From positions 22,241,740-22,305,739 of the forward strand of contig LS997565.1 of NCBI GenBank assembly GCA_000469685.2: 64,000 bases of DNA, given 5' to 3'. Position numbers and translations under genes: made by a program. Positions 1 through 12,800 of the stretch are shown here, piece by piece; within the stretch, counting starts at the first letter, position 1; each line of letters starts with the position of its first letter. Source of the stretch: Haemonchus contortus. Its lineage: Eukaryota > Nematoda > Chromadorea > Rhabditida > Trichostrongylidae. The notes under the pieces were generated by a model. It saw only the letters and a program-made list of their open reading frames with translations, did no database searches and was not told the DNA's origin.

Positions 1-165
1 CCTACCGTCATCTGACACGAAACCTTCTGATACCGTGATCCTACCGTCATCTGACACGAAACCTCCTGATACCGTGATCCTATCGTACGCTAACCTGCAC
101 ATCTAAGCATCTGGCACGAAAACTTCTGATACCGTGGTCCTACCGTACTCTAACCTGCACATCAT
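1..165. repeat. 39-bp minisatellite
   Basis: Two near-identical 39-bp units (1-39 and 40-78) begin CCTACCGTCATCTGACACG and end in GATACCGTGAT. They are followed by two longer, diverged units with an inserted AACCTGCACATC segment. The array runs off the left edge, so its true length is unknown. It lies inside the PLC gene, downstream of the exon ending at 320, and is presumably intronic. Confidence 0.85.
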
Positions 166-179
166 TTTTTCATTTTATT

Positions 180-272
180 CAATAATGAAAATCAGAAGCT
201 TATGTGGCTCCGTCCCTCATGGCTAGAGCCCCTAGCGCACGCAATAGCGTGCGTAGCCGCCTGGTTATACTA
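180..272 (+). repeat. 92-bp dispersed repeat, copy 1
   Basis: This stretch includes GTGGCTCCGTCCCTCATGG and a GCGTGCGTAGCCGCCTGG core. It is almost identical to 32247-32338, where it directly precedes an AAT microsatellite. The core CGCACGCAATAGCGTGCG is itself a short palindrome. It lies in the presumed PLC intron just beyond the last exon. No coding role is seen. Confidence 0.8.
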
Positions 273-319
273 ATATCCTTATTGACAAAAGTCTGTCCAA
301 ATAAACTTTGCCTACCCAC

Positions 320-1592
320 ATCTTGTTCTTCCGTGAGGAATTTTTGCAGATCAGCTACCGTAACACTTTCCACTCCACCGCTGCTCACCATCCGCAGAAC
401 GTGATGCAGTTCAGGACGATCAGTCAGGCATTCGAAAAAATTGGCAAACTCCTTCTCGTCCAGCACCCCGTCACGAGTCGACTTCTCTTCAGCTTCCTGC
501 AAAAATATTACATCACAGACTCATAGTCAATGAGCTGATATTCTTAAAGGCTCAGCTCACGAAGAAAATGGTTTTTGAGACGTCCCGCACGAGTGAGTTG
601 TTAGACCCCAATTATACTACATGGGACATTGTTGGGTCGAAACACGGCCTAGACAAGGCGTAATAAAGGCTCTAAAACGAGTTGGCTGGCGCAGGCACTC
701 AAAGTGGCCGTGTTATGCCGGCCTTGCTATCATTGCACTATTTACAAGATCAAACGAATAGTACGCTGAAATGAGAGGCACCCAGGCGGCCATCTCGTAC
801 ATCACCCTTTCTTGCTGCTTTTTTGAAGTCCTATATTTTTGGAATCAACCATTTTCGCGTTTTTTTCACCACCCTTACTATTCTGCACCACGGCTTCCAT
901 TATTTCACTTTAAAGAGATACCTCAAAATTGTCGTGAACTGAGCCATTGAAAATTGAATTCATTCATTTCTCTGATGAATATCCATTAATATTCATTTTA
1001 GCCGTACTCACCCTGAACATCGCTCTGGCGTACTTTTCACAAATTTCCAAATTCATTTTCTGAAGTAAAGCCCAGACTTCGCTAAAAGATAGTGTGCCTG
1101 AAATTAACGGGACTTATCTGAGAGATCACCTCTACTCAGGAAGTTCAGGCAATTGAAGGGGGTACCATTTTTGTTAGTATCAGCTTCACGGAACTTTTGA
1201 AGGATCCATGCTTGCTCGTTGTATTGAGCTCTTTGTTCTCGGACTTTGGAGATGACATACGTTAAAGCAGAAACCCATCGGTCACGATCCTATAGTTAAA
1301 GATCCAATAGTGATTAGACAACTGAGAAAAAAGTTCGGCCGGAGAGACTCTCCCCACACCTGCTTATTGTTGGCTGCAAAGTCCACTGATTTATGCAGAA
1401 ATTTGGCATGACTGAATATGACAGAGAAACAAGTGGCTTCCTGAACAGAAAAAGTTAGCCCAAATTGGAAATGTTCAGAAAAATCAAAAATCGATACCGG
1501 TGCTGCTTCCTGAAACTCGTACTTTTTTGCAGCTTTATGTAGATTGTCAGTACTGTACCCAGATCGTACTTCGAGTATATCCGTCACAGGAA
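320..1592 (-). CDS. phosphoinositide phospholipase C, PH and EF-hand exons (partial)
   Basis: PI-PLCs hydrolyse PIP2 to IP3 and diacylglycerol at the plasma membrane. Four phase-compatible exons read leftward: 1592-1360 (77 codons, PH domain with DILEVRSG and SVDFAANN), 1289-1166 (DRDRWVSALTYVI closing the PH domain, then the first EF loop DTNKNG), 1097-1012 (completes the loop as GTLSFSEVWALLQKMN) and 496-320 (second EF lobe with LDEKEFANFFECLTDRPE and LQKFLTEEQ). The EF loop is split exactly by the intron at 1165-1098. These segments match the PH-EF core of delta-type PLCs. The X/Y catalytic barrel and C2 domain would lie beyond position 1. The exons upstream of 1592, including the start codon, were not found. 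The isoform is not assigned. Confidence in the family is high; the exact donor at 320 is less certain. Confidence 0.88.
640..905. repeat. intronic interspersed repeat, copy 1 of 3
   Basis: The segment AAAGTGGCCGTGTTATGCC and the T-rich tract after it resemble 18400-18840 and 43170-43570. The shared order is a GTGGCCGTGT(G/T)ATG-like block followed by a T-rich tract around TTTTCGCGTTTTTTTC. The similarity is loose and the ends are not defined. It lies in the PLC intron between exons 1012 and 496. A degenerate non-autonomous DNA transposon is possible. Confidence 0.4.
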
Positions 1593-2985
1593 CTGAAAAA
1601 GCTTATTTATAGAGGAACACGTTGTTAAAGTTGAATAATGCCAGGTATGTAGCCCTATTCACGATAAAGAGAGGAGAAATATAGATTTCCTATTACACTG
1701 ATGACGGATTTCAAATTCAATTTCAGATTGGGGTTTGGTTCCCATTTTTGCTCGGAGCTCTGATATCAAGTTGATGAAATGGTGCGACCTGCGTATAGAG
1801 GTACGCTCTGCGTGTAGGAGGATGGCTCTTGAAGTTTTGAAAACATCTTAGCATACTTTTAGCCGCAGAGGAGGATCTTCACTGATTTCAAGTATGTGAA
1901 GGTATTTTTGAGCAAAGTCACCCCTCGTATATTTTTGTCAATCCTTCCCGCTCCCCTCCCCAGAGTCATGGCGCAATCGAAAAGGGGTTTGACCAACATC
2001 GAATACTTTCTGAATGCGTATTTTGATAATGCAAAACATATGTCGCTGAGTCAGGTGTACCTATCCTACAGAGGGACCATTGCCCAAGTCATAAATATTG
2101 TTGTAATCCTAAGATAATCGTAAATATCCTCATGTAATGGCTCTGCTTGGAGCCTGTTTGGCCATCAAGTAGAAAGGTGAAGAAGCAAGCAGGTACACCT
2201 TGTTCTCTTATTTTTACTGCGTGGAAGAGCAAAACTTCACGGTGTGGTCTCAGGTGGCATATTTCATGACGTTTACGACCACCTATTATATTTGAAAAAT
2301 GATCGAATAAGCAGAAAGGCACGCAACAACTGATTACTTGCAGTCATCCGAGCCGCAAATCCATTCAAGCAACTATCCAGTCCTTCCCACTAAAGTCACA
2401 GCTATGTGTGTGGGTAGGGAAGACGACAGTACGAGCTCGAACAGAGACTATTCCTAGTCGAGGTCAGTCTAAGGTGATGTATGCCAAACTAGTTTTGTTC
2501 CTATGAGTTCAATGTACAATCACTTCCACCTTCCATAGGGAGTTGAAAAGTATGAAACTATTCTAAGAGTGCAACTACATTCGCAGGAGCATTACTTTTC
2601 AATTGCCCTGGCATAATATGCCCCCATAACCCCGGTTTCGACCGAAAGTCAAAAGGCCCACTCTACTCTTCAACACCAAAGAAAATATGTTCAGAAATAT
2701 AAACGATGAAATATGTTATTACAGAAGGTACTTAGGCTGCTGAGAACAACGAAATTACTCATAGACTGCTTTTGCCTTTTACTTGAACTTATGGTTTCCC
2801 CACCTATTTATTAAATTTTTTGCAAGGGTTAGGGATACAACACAGTCTTCATTACCAATTAAAGCATTTACGGTACTGCATTCACATCACAGAATCCTAA
2901 CGAAACATTGAACAAAGCAGATTAAGGTTCGTTAAAGTTCGTTGTAGATCGAACTTTCTTCCGGGATACGATTCAGGAACGGGGC
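1593..2985. other. no supported gene
   Basis: Missing 5' exons of the PLC gene should lie here or further right, but I found no segment with both PLC PH-domain similarity and good splice sites. Otherwise this is AT-rich, non-repetitive sequence. Confidence 0.4.
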
Positions 2986-2989
2986 CAAT

Positions 2990-3235
2990 GCGGGGTAGTG
3001 TATTGGTAACGAGGTAGTGCAGTATCCCACGCATAGTCCAGCAATGCATACTGGACCGGTATCCGCCCAAATCAACCGCGTATTCCGCGTCTCGGGTCAC
3101 CTAAGTGGTACCAAATTCTTCTGGGAAGATGGAGGCATTGAGTTGTACACTGGCTGGCTACCGTAAGTCATTGTCTAGGTCAAATACGCATCCAAACCCC
3201 ACTACAATTCTGAATGCAGCTTGAATGCCAGGGCA
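2990..3235 (+). repeat. SINE-like tRNA-related repeat, copy 1
   Basis: The segment begins with a box-A-like GGGGTAGTGTATTGGTAACG and carries internal CCGGTATCC..CAAATCAACCGCG and a tail ACAATTCTGAATGCAGC. The same order of elements is seen in the copies near 4130, 6650, 13390, 17690 and 36290. It is strongly diverged. The boundaries are approximate. Confidence 0.5.
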
Positions 3236-4124
3236 TCTCAGAAGCGAATCGACGCCAATAACGTCAAGACTCCTTCATCCTTTGTAAACAACTATTAGAT
3301 CCGATAGGAGACAGTGCCCAATGAGATACAAACGCTCGTAGTCGATGTATTCGTGAGGAAGGTTACTAGTTTAAAAACAGAGTTTCTTAGAGCGAACTCC
3401 TTGCTGTGGATCGTGGAGCCGTGTTAAAAAGGTCTGACAAGGAATCAAGCAACTCATAAGCCGGCATTTTTCATTCTTTGCTCCGAATTTTTTATTTTCC
3501 CCCTGTTGAGTCCTTTTCAAGTTCTCCAAAGAACGAATGTCTATACAACTGCCGCCTAGGTCCGACGGTGTAGTTTTTCATATACAAAAGAACTTCACGA
3601 AACCTCTATGATTACCAAGATCTTACTTATATCGCCCTTGATGAGCATCAAGGATAAAACGCATCCGATGATGATGCGGCTGGGATTACGATAATACTTA
3701 TCAATTGATCAGTAGTCCAGGCAGGGTTTTTGTGTAGTGAGAAAAGGTCAAGACAACCACATTACATCAGGATACCACTGAAGAACCGGTTTGCACGTCA
3801 TCCACTTATGATGGATCGTTCACACACAATAGCCCTATAGCAGCGTATAACCACAGAATCAGCAAAAACGATTTGACCCTTATCGACTGAGAAAATTAAA
3901 GAATCCCATTTCCTGACTTCTCGCTTCGGATCATCGCTAACGGAAGATTATCAGGAAAGTAGAATAATCACCATCCCGCTTCCTCTACTCTTTCCATTTC
4001 CATGAACCTTCCCCATAATCGTTGCTTTATTCTCATGGTTTTTCCGACTCTCCGAGTACTGAAAGGTAAATAATGCTGCCGAAGTGGTTATAAATATGAA
4101 TACAGTCTAAAAGCTTTTTGGCAT

Positions 4125-4390
4125 AAATCAATTCCGTTTCCTGAATGGGCCTCCATACTCGACTACCATTCAGGATGGTGGTGGCTTTTGATTGCTCATG
4201 GGGCCTATGTAATGACTTGCGGAGCACAACCCATATATAAGAGGAGTTTCTGAATATCCCAAAGAAGTCTAGTACCAGTTTGCCGACTCCAAAGAGAGGG
4301 CTTGGTTGGCCTGGACAGGTATCCATCCGGGGTATGATCCCAAGACCATGCGTGTCACAGTCGGCGTCACTTGCCATTACACTACCGCTC
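4125..4390 (-). repeat. SINE-like tRNA-related repeat, copy 2
   Basis: Read on the minus strand, it carries the tRNA-like head near 4390 and the tail with the CCATTCAGGATGGTGGTGGC block near 4165. The layout matches the 6640-6915 copy, including CTAGTACCAGTTTGCCGACTCC in the middle. It is diverged, so this is a family call only. Confidence 0.5.
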
Positions 4391-4399
4391 GCCCATAAT

Positions 4400-6630
4400 G
4401 GTGAAATCAGTAGTGATGTACAAAGATATCATAATTACTTTGGGAAAGATGCAGCAGCTCACGCTTCTGTGGCTGCACGATTCGGGGATCTGAAGGCCAT
4501 GCGACAAACAGTTCAACTCATGCGGCAAACGCTTTGGAACGAGAAAAAAGTGGATTGGAGCATCAATAAGTGGATGAACTGACGACAGCCCTAATCGAAT
4601 GCGTGGCGTATCCCTGACGAAGGCCACCACTGATCGTCACCTAATCACGTCACATGCATTCATACACCGCTTCGTGGGTGTAAGTCCAAGGACATGTTAG
4701 CATAGAAACCAAACTCGAAATAAACCCTTTGACAGAGCTGTCGATTGGCGGATGTGATGCGAAGGCGTAAACGGTTTCGGGTTTCAAGTCCATGGTGTCC
4801 AAAGTTTCCCTTGTGTACAACGACCTAGAGAGAGAGTTCTGAAAGGCCGAAATCGATGGTCAGTAATGCTGTTTGAGATGTTGTAACTTCCAATATTCTC
4901 AATTGATGTGCGGCGCGTTGATTAAAAAGAAATTATGAAGTTTCGAAGACGAAAGCTATAAAAAACTTTCCAGAAATCGAAAAGCGTCGCTCCCCAGAAT
5001 TGTAAGGAATCAAATCTGTCAAACACAGAGTGATTCATCGTCTTCGAGAAGTTGCTTTTTCTACATCACAGAAACACAGAGAACATGGGAGGGAAACATA
5101 TTTGAGGTAACGGTAACGAAATGTGAAAAGGAATTGGTTGGGTATGACATGAGCCCACCTATGATGGCTGCAGGAAAAGTCCATTGGGAAGGGAAGTCAA
5201 TAGGGACAATTGAGTGAAGCCAATACTAGAAAATGAGACGATCATCCTGCACTTTCAAATGGACGAATTATTATCCTTATTAGCCTTCTCAAAGCACAAT
5301 TAGGAATGTGCCTGTCTGGATGCACCCAGTGAACGTTCCTCCAACTCATAGTCGGTGACTGATCGAGCCGTACCTGCGGCTAATAATCAGGAAATTCAGT
5401 TTTTGAATGAAGTGGTAAATCTAGAAAAAAAAACAAAAATTTCTTAGTAGGATAAGTGGGAAAATCAGGGAAACAATGGTCAGTACCACATGGAAAATTC
5501 CTCATGTAAGTATTCAGTGGTATCAGGATTGGTTCATGAGAAATATCTAAGAACCCTTTCGGAGGAAAAGATGATCTTATTTTTGCCATATCTCCTTTAC
5601 ACTGTATTAACCGAACATCTACAGCACCCCTTCACATTATATGAACGCCTCCATGAGGACCTCGAGCTTCTTACTTACTTGAAACAGAGCTTGACCTGCA
5701 CATTTTTGGCCCCTGCATTGGGGCACAAGTCTCTGCTACGCCTCCTTTGCCTTTTCACTTTTTGCCCTGCCTTTTGCTTAGCTAGTCAAAAAAAATTGCC
5801 GAGGATGCGGAAGACGAACGAGTTGACCTTCCCGTCGATTAGAGATTTTTCCAGTGCCGTAGTGGTATGGACGATGCGATGACGGACTAACACACCCCTT
5901 TTTGTCGGGTGAGGAATTCCTCAAAGTGATAGAGCTGTGGAAACGAAGATGAGTAGTGTTACGCTGTGGCCATTTCCTTTTGGTAGGGGAAAGGAAATGA
6001 CCACTGCGTAGGCCCGTGATTCTGTGGTTAGGGCAATCGCTTAAGGTGCTGGATGATTTGTGGACCTAAATTCATTTCACTGCTGGGTTCCAGCGGCTGC
6101 TATCGATTGTTTGGTAATCTAGCCTAACTTATGTGCATTGATTGGTAATATACTGACTAAAATCCCCTATCGTACATAGTAATATTTGAAAAAAAAACGG
6201 CAATTCTGACGGCTACAGATCTGGCAATAGAACAAACATCAATGCACGTAATGCTCCCTGCTTCTCTGCTGCAGAAAACTGTGAACCGAATGTCCACGTT
6301 TAAAAGTCAACATTGCAAAGCTCGCCTAGGCTACCCAGAGTAAGCCATGGATCCCACCATCAGCAAAGTAAACAAAGTAAGTTAGCAAAGAAATGATTTT
6401 TTGTTTGAGTAGCCTCTCAGTGGAACGTTCTGAGAGCACCGCTCAGATGCAGGAAAAGAAAGTTGTGTATTGGTCCTACTGGCGAGACTCCTATATCGGT
6501 TATAAGTAGAAGTAGGAATAAAATAAAATTTTAAATTACATAATAACAATACAACAGTACAACAATGTTATAATACTATAAGGACATAATGGTAAATATG
6601 ATTGATATAGCCTGAAGACTTGGGATTAAT
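4400..6630. other. no supported gene
   Basis: A 130-codon open frame at 5490-5882 (+) has no recognisable domain, no good splice context and biased hydrophobic composition. I treat it as chance. A SINE-tail-like fragment (AATGCGTGGCGTATCCCTGA) is near 4595. Confidence 0.4.
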
Positions 6631-6639
6631 CAATGCCGG

Positions 6640-6915
6640 TTAAGGATACGCCCTGAGTTCAACTTCCATTCAGAATGGTAATGGCATTTGAAAGGCATTC
6701 GTGACTTATCCCATAACTTACAGTGGCCAGCCGATGTACAAGCGATCGAGCCGATGGACAGTGTTTATATCGTCCCAGACTAGTCTGTAACCAATCAACC
6801 GATCCCGTAGAGATGAAAGACTTGGTTAGTCCGGGTTTCTATCGATCTGAGGACTCGATCTCTGAACCAAGGTTGTGAACGCGTGCGCCACTAACCACTA
6901 CGCTACCTTCGCCTA
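6640..6915 (-). repeat. SINE-like tRNA-related repeat, best copy
   Basis: On the minus strand the 5' end at 6915 reads GGCGAAGGTAGCGTAGTGG (box A-like). About 30 nt later comes GGTTCAGAGATCGAGTCC (box B-like), then a non-tRNA body and a tail ending near CCATTCTGAATGGAAGTTG. This layout, a tRNA-type internal Pol III promoter plus an unrelated body, is typical of a SINE. It is not a functional tRNA, because no cloverleaf acceptor/anticodon arrangement is preserved. Confidence 0.7.
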
Positions 6916-6919
6916 CCCA

Positions 6920-9816
6920 GACATAATTATAACTAATATAGTAAAAACACTGTGAATAATGCAATAAATAAAAATATAAAATTCAAGGAAGTGAGTAATG
7001 AATAAATTCCGAATAAGTAAAAAATAAAAGAAGAAAATATTATGAATAAGCAAAAACTCGCAGGAAAGACGTATCGCTTTCGTAAGAGTAATTATCCGTT
7101 AAGAATGGGATTTTTACGAGCTTAGGAAAGGTAAAACATTCTGATAACTCGAACAAACAGAGCTTAGAAGGCTGTACTTTTTATCACGACATTCGCGTCA
7201 GCAAATCAGTCAAAGGGTGTTCAATGAATCCTTGGAGTCGAATACCCGTCACGTTCCACAGGTGCGCTGAGGAATGATTCACCGAGAGCCTTGGTTTGAG
7301 TCAGAAAGACCACAAAAATCAGTCAAAGGTGTCAGTGCCAGAAAGTAAAGCAAAATAGTTTTCCCATCATCTCGATGAAATTCCTACTGGGAAGATAGCA
7401 AACTGTGTAGTGAACTAAATGGGAAAAAAGCGAAAGGTTAAAAAGGAAGAGACAAAAAAAGAATGTGGGTAACAACAGAAATGGGTGGGGTGAAAAAGAA
7501 AAACATTCCGCGGCATGCCCTTAGCTGCACCCTGTTATCGTCAATAAACTTTTGTTTACCAGACTTTTTCAAGTAGGTCAACAAAGCTGATTGATCATGG
7601 AACAGGGACAGGCCCAAGGTTTGAGTCGTACTGAGGAAATACACATGCGCCCTTCCACTTCACGCGTGCCCATTAAGCCATCGTTTCCCCTTCCCACATT
7701 CCTCCATTGTCCTCTAAATGCCCCCAAATTGCAAGAGGGAGGCATAACCAGGGAACTACAGAATGACAACTGTTATAATCACTGGAATGTAAGGATTGCG
7801 GGAAACCTGTCAAATGCCTAAAGATTTGTCTCAATGGGAGGAGAGAGAGGAGTTATACAGAGGTATGAAGGATAACGGTTTGCTGCCCTTTTTCAAATAA
7901 AAAGTCATACTCAACTTCCATTTTGGTCGTTACTGTGTTTAACTGGATCTGTTCTTTGGACAAGAGAGCGTTGCGTGATCACAGGTGTTGAAAGAAAGCG
8001 AACGAGAGAAAGCAAACATCGACGGATGACCTTGGACATTCACGGAGTACGCCTTTAGTACGGGTAACAAATTGAAAGATTTTTAAGGAGAAAAGTCACG
8101 AGGTGTTTCCTAACTCTTCCATACAGAGGAAATTTCATTCCCACGCATACTGAACCGATTTTACCCTCGAAAAGTACTACTGGGTTCGGTGGATGTGGGT
8201 GGGAACCTCAATGAATTACTCTGAGCAGCTGAGCTCCCACCCATTTATAAGCTTGAAAAAGTCATCGATACTGGAAGGTAATGATTAAATAAATGTGTCA
8301 TGCACATGAAAAGTACGTTCAAACACTGGGAACGTCGCCCAGATGACAAAATAGTGATGATTTCTACAAATTTTTCGCCCAAATGGGTAACATTGCACCT
8401 TTTTTCATCTCTGCGTATCTAGATTGTGATTGTAATGAGTTCAAGTTCGATTAAACAGTTGGTTGCCGCCGTGACAGATATTTTAGTCAACAAATCTGCT
8501 ATTGAATAATAATATTTGCAGACGAAAGGCTCTGTGACTAAACAGGAGAAAAAAATGGTTGAATGGTCGTTGTTGAAACGATAACGAAAGAAGAAAACCA
8601 CTTGAAACTGTACGAGCGAAAAGTAAAGGTGACAAGAGCGGTGATAAAAACTTACCAATAGATTTACACTGCGAAGTGTAACGGTCGTTTATCGCGCATC
8701 GAGAATTCCCATTTGGGAAAAAATTCCCATAATCATAGCTACTTCATAAAACTAACTAGCTAAAGTAACCGGATAGCTTTTCTGGGCCACCATTTAGCAG
8801 TGCAATCGTCTCCTTGGAAGCATTTTTCTTGCTTCCATGCAACCTAATTGCCTCTAGCAACCCTGCTCCTCCAGAAAAACTGTCCAAAGCTCTTCGATCC
8901 CTTAGTTTTCGAATGAGCAAGTTTCAGACAGAATCAGGGCGCAGAAAAGCTCAGGATGTAGCTAATGTTCAGGTGCAAGTTTGGGAACAGGGACGGAAAA
9001 TATTTAATAAAATGAAATGAATCAATAAATGGAAGCTGACCAGATTTTAAACAATTGGGCAGTAAATCGAAAAAGTAGCTTGTGTAGTAGTTGAAATATC
9101 TGGCATCCTTTATTGACACATGGCTTGGCGCTCGGAGTTTTCCCCTAAAATTTTTCTTTTTTTTTCAAACCGACAGGTTGTTGTGTACCGTGTGAACACG
9201 ATAAGCAAATATCACCAAAAGTAATATAAGTGGATCATCAATCGATCAAAACCACCATCAAAGGAGAGACCAAGGTGGTCTAAGCGACCCCTGAACCGAA
9301 TTACTACGGTTTACACTGACCCCCCCCCCCAGCCTGTCGGTTTACTACCACAAAACTCGATAAATAATCGCCTCATGAAGTTATGTAAGGCGTATGGGGC
9401 TACCCGGTAGCTCAAAAATCGCGAGAAAAAGTAATCGAACGAAAACACATGCTATTTTCGAGGTAAACAAAGTGTAAACAGCGAGCGGATCAATCGTCAC
9501 GGGATCACTTTCAAAAAAAAAAACGGACGAGTTACCTTCTGATCCTGCGCAGTTGCGATCCTGTTTCAGCCCATTGCAGATCCTCCTTCCGTTGTTGCTC
9601 TTCGTTGTCCTGCTCTTGTGATTGCTGCTCCACACTTGCAACCAGCCGGCTGTCCATCAACGCAACTGCTCTGCGTCTCTTCTTCCGTTGTGCGTACTCT
9701 CGCCACTCTGCGCTCTGCCCATGTGACCGCCCCAAACGGCAACGGCCCTCGCTCGAGGCCACGCCCTCGCTTCACACATTTCCTCCTCAACTATGGTTGG
9801 AGGATACCGTATAGGA
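6920..9816. other. upstream region of the innexin gene, no supported gene
   Basis: Mostly AT-rich sequence with simple runs (A-tracts near 7440, C-run at 9320-9330). A CpG-richer stretch at 9540-9800 directly precedes the innexin start and could be its promoter/5' UTR. Open frames here are short and overlap on both strands. Confidence 0.4.
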
Positions 9817-12800
9817 ATGCATTTTCTGGCTACAGCCCTACGATTCCTCGAGCCAAGGTAATCGACATGTGTGTGCTTGCGGTGGTTTCAGTTCATTTTC
9901 TATAACTATGTGTTTGCAAGTGGAAGTTGCAGTTATATGGGGATTGGGCCTAAAGTACAGGGATTAAGGGTTATGGAGGGGAGACAGGGTTGAGTTGCGT
10001 CTCCCATTTAGAAAGCTGGCTTAAGCGGTCCATGGCGTTTCGGTACGGCCTCTTCCATTGCCTGGATGGACTCTTAGGTGAATATCCACCGATACCGTAC
10101 GGGAGTTCCGTCTACCTCTCAAGGTATCCCCTTTTCTCTCAGTTCGATTCTTTTTGAGTTTCTCGGATAGATTTGTTCAGATTGACCCACGCCTTACCAA
10201 AATTCCTTACACGAACCTACCAGTGGAAACTCCCGGTCTATCTTACCCGAACTTAGAGCTAGTGGATGGGAATAAACCGAGTAAAACGCTTGAGATCATC
10301 CAAAACGCCCGGGTACTAAGGTCAGACGTCAGGAGGAGTTTCATGTGTGCAAAAAGAAGTCTCATGACCTCAATATTTGACGCGTAATCTAATACTAGAC
10401 TGCAACCCTCCGAATCAACTTATACCCTTTTCATCCCCATCGCAGCGCATAAGACCCCTTTACTTTGTTGCATGGTCTAGCCTATTGGTCTGGGAACAAG
10501 GTCTACCCTTGGCTACCCTGGCTTCTTTGGCGGTCGCATGAGAACCATCCTACTCTTGCTCCCGTTTCTAAGATGGTTCTGTGTGTATTCAGATTAGACG
10601 ACGACTTCGTGGATCGACTGCACTACCTCTACACTTCCACTTTGATACTGATGTTCGCTGTTTTAGTATCTGCCAAGCAATACGGTAATCACCGTTCACT
10701 TGTTTTTGAGCTTATATACCTTTTTATGGTTGTATTTCTTTGATTTCGCTGCAATAGACGACCTTAGGCTAATTCTAATCACTGGTATTTATTTTCATTT
10801 ACAATATTCATCTATCATGCTCTATCACTTCCTAATTAGTTGTATCAAATCCAAGTGTGCCTTATTTTTTGACATTTCTTACGTAGTGGTTAAACCGCTT
10901 AGGCTGCGGAGGAGCTTTTTCGGGTCAAGAGCCGAATGGCAGCGAAGATGACTGGCTAGCTTGATGTGCTCTCTTGCCGACGTAATACCTGGCAAGCGAA
11001 ACCCCTCAATGTGGCTCAGTATAGGCTAGCTCAAAGTGCACTCTTCCTCAAAAACATATTTCGCTACAAATAGCCTATTCGTCAGTCCTCTGAGCTCGAT
11101 TGAGAATTAATAGCAGTTTGTCATGAAGCGTGGTCGTCTTTGCCTTCGGCCATTCCCTTCACAGGCACCCACATGGCGAGGCATTGGAGGTGGTGTCCAT
11201 TCAAAACCAGCAGGACTGAAACTGGGATCGATGCCTTTGGGGAAAAGAAACACATCCCACGGATTACGTTTGTTGAGGAGTTTTCCTCGTTTTTGTGTAA
11301 GAACAACCGCGCCGACCTTGTCAGAAGCCAGAGAACTGAGGAGATGCTAGAGAGCGCTACGAAATGGATCCTCCTGCTCCTCGAGCGGACAATTGCCTTC
11401 AGCTGTCTCCAAACTACGTGACGACACTTCATCATCGTTCTATATGATTTCTACCATCCCGGATGGACGAGCAGAAAGACTTGCTTGCAGCAGGGACTGG
11501 CCTGGATGTTACAAAGGATTTCCAGAGGTGGGGTTTCCAATGGGACGTTGCAAAAGTTTCAGGGAGGTGGTGTAGCAGCACAGTAGTTAATATGAGCCAG
11601 CGCTTAAACCATGTAATCCGAGACTTGGGTCATGATGGACTTTAACTCTTCGATCTAGGAATATGGGAATCGGTCATATGGAAGATGGGATGTGTAGAGT
11701 TGTGTAACTTCATATGACGAATAACGTTCTTGCTCTAGTGCCAATTTGGAAGAATTCTGGAGTCGTTTTTTCACGAGTACGCCATAACCGACCATCTGTC
11801 GTAGAAGTTTTTTCATCGCTACCACATATTCCTCTCGTTTCACAGCTGCAACTGGTGTAATTTGAGCTCTGGGGGATTTGAGGGCAAACACAGGAAATGA
11901 GCATCAAACAGCGCTCTTATCATTAATTTTAGAAGCAAAGGAGCCAACAATCACAAGACTTATTTGTTGTGATCCCAGCAAGCAGGTAGTGTCAGGTAGC
12001 TGGCAGCTTTTTCGAGAAGCCAGTTCTAAGCTCAGGGAAACTCGTCCAGTGACTATCCAATGAATCTGCGTCATTGTTTTCGATCTGTCTTACACCAGTA
12101 ATTCAGACTCTTGACCATCTCAACTTCAAGTTCGATCAATCGTGCATCTCAAGACCGAAAGTCCCTTGTCGTTACGACATGATTCTGTCTACTCAGAGAA
12201 ATTTCAGCTTAAAGGCCTCTAAAACGTTCGCTGAAACGGTCCATTACTCGCCCAAGTAGCTCTACGCTCCGTGGCAGCCTTTGGTTGGATATGTTTGTAG
12301 AGAAAAGAGCCTAGTTTTTCCAAAGGTTGGGTTGATTCATCGCATTTGCTGCAAATGCGTTAATCCCACCCAACCTTTCCCAGGATGAGCTCTTCCACAT
12401 TATCTGTTGTTGGCTAGGATTGATCTCATGGGCAACCATTAGGCCTTCCAAATTTTTCAAATGTATATTCGTGACTATATCGGAGCCTTGGAATCGTTTG
12501 ATCTGGAAGCCATTTTCGAAAATCGATGTTCAGTCTTCTGTAGATAGAGTGGAATCACTTTCGAAAGGGACAAGTGATCAAACAAGTTTTTCAAAGTGAC
12601 TTTTTCATTTTTCTGTTGTCTTATTTTGAGGATCTTTAAAGTTGCTAGTGAGTTCGTTCCGCATTTCAGTGGGACATCCTATCGAGTGTTTTGTACCGGC
12701 ACAGTTTACGAGAGCAATGGAGCAGTACACTGAAAACTACTGTTGGGTTCAAAACACCTATTGGATTCCCTTCCAGGTAAGATCTACTCAAAGACATCAT

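Noticed and set aside
2089..2322. Possible N-terminal PH exon of the PLC gene
   Set aside because: Contains VKIREQ and a phenylalanine-rich strand but no matching splice phase or convincing alignment.
5490..5882. 130-codon open frame on +
   Set aside because: No domain, no splice context, biased composition; expected by chance in AT-rich DNA.
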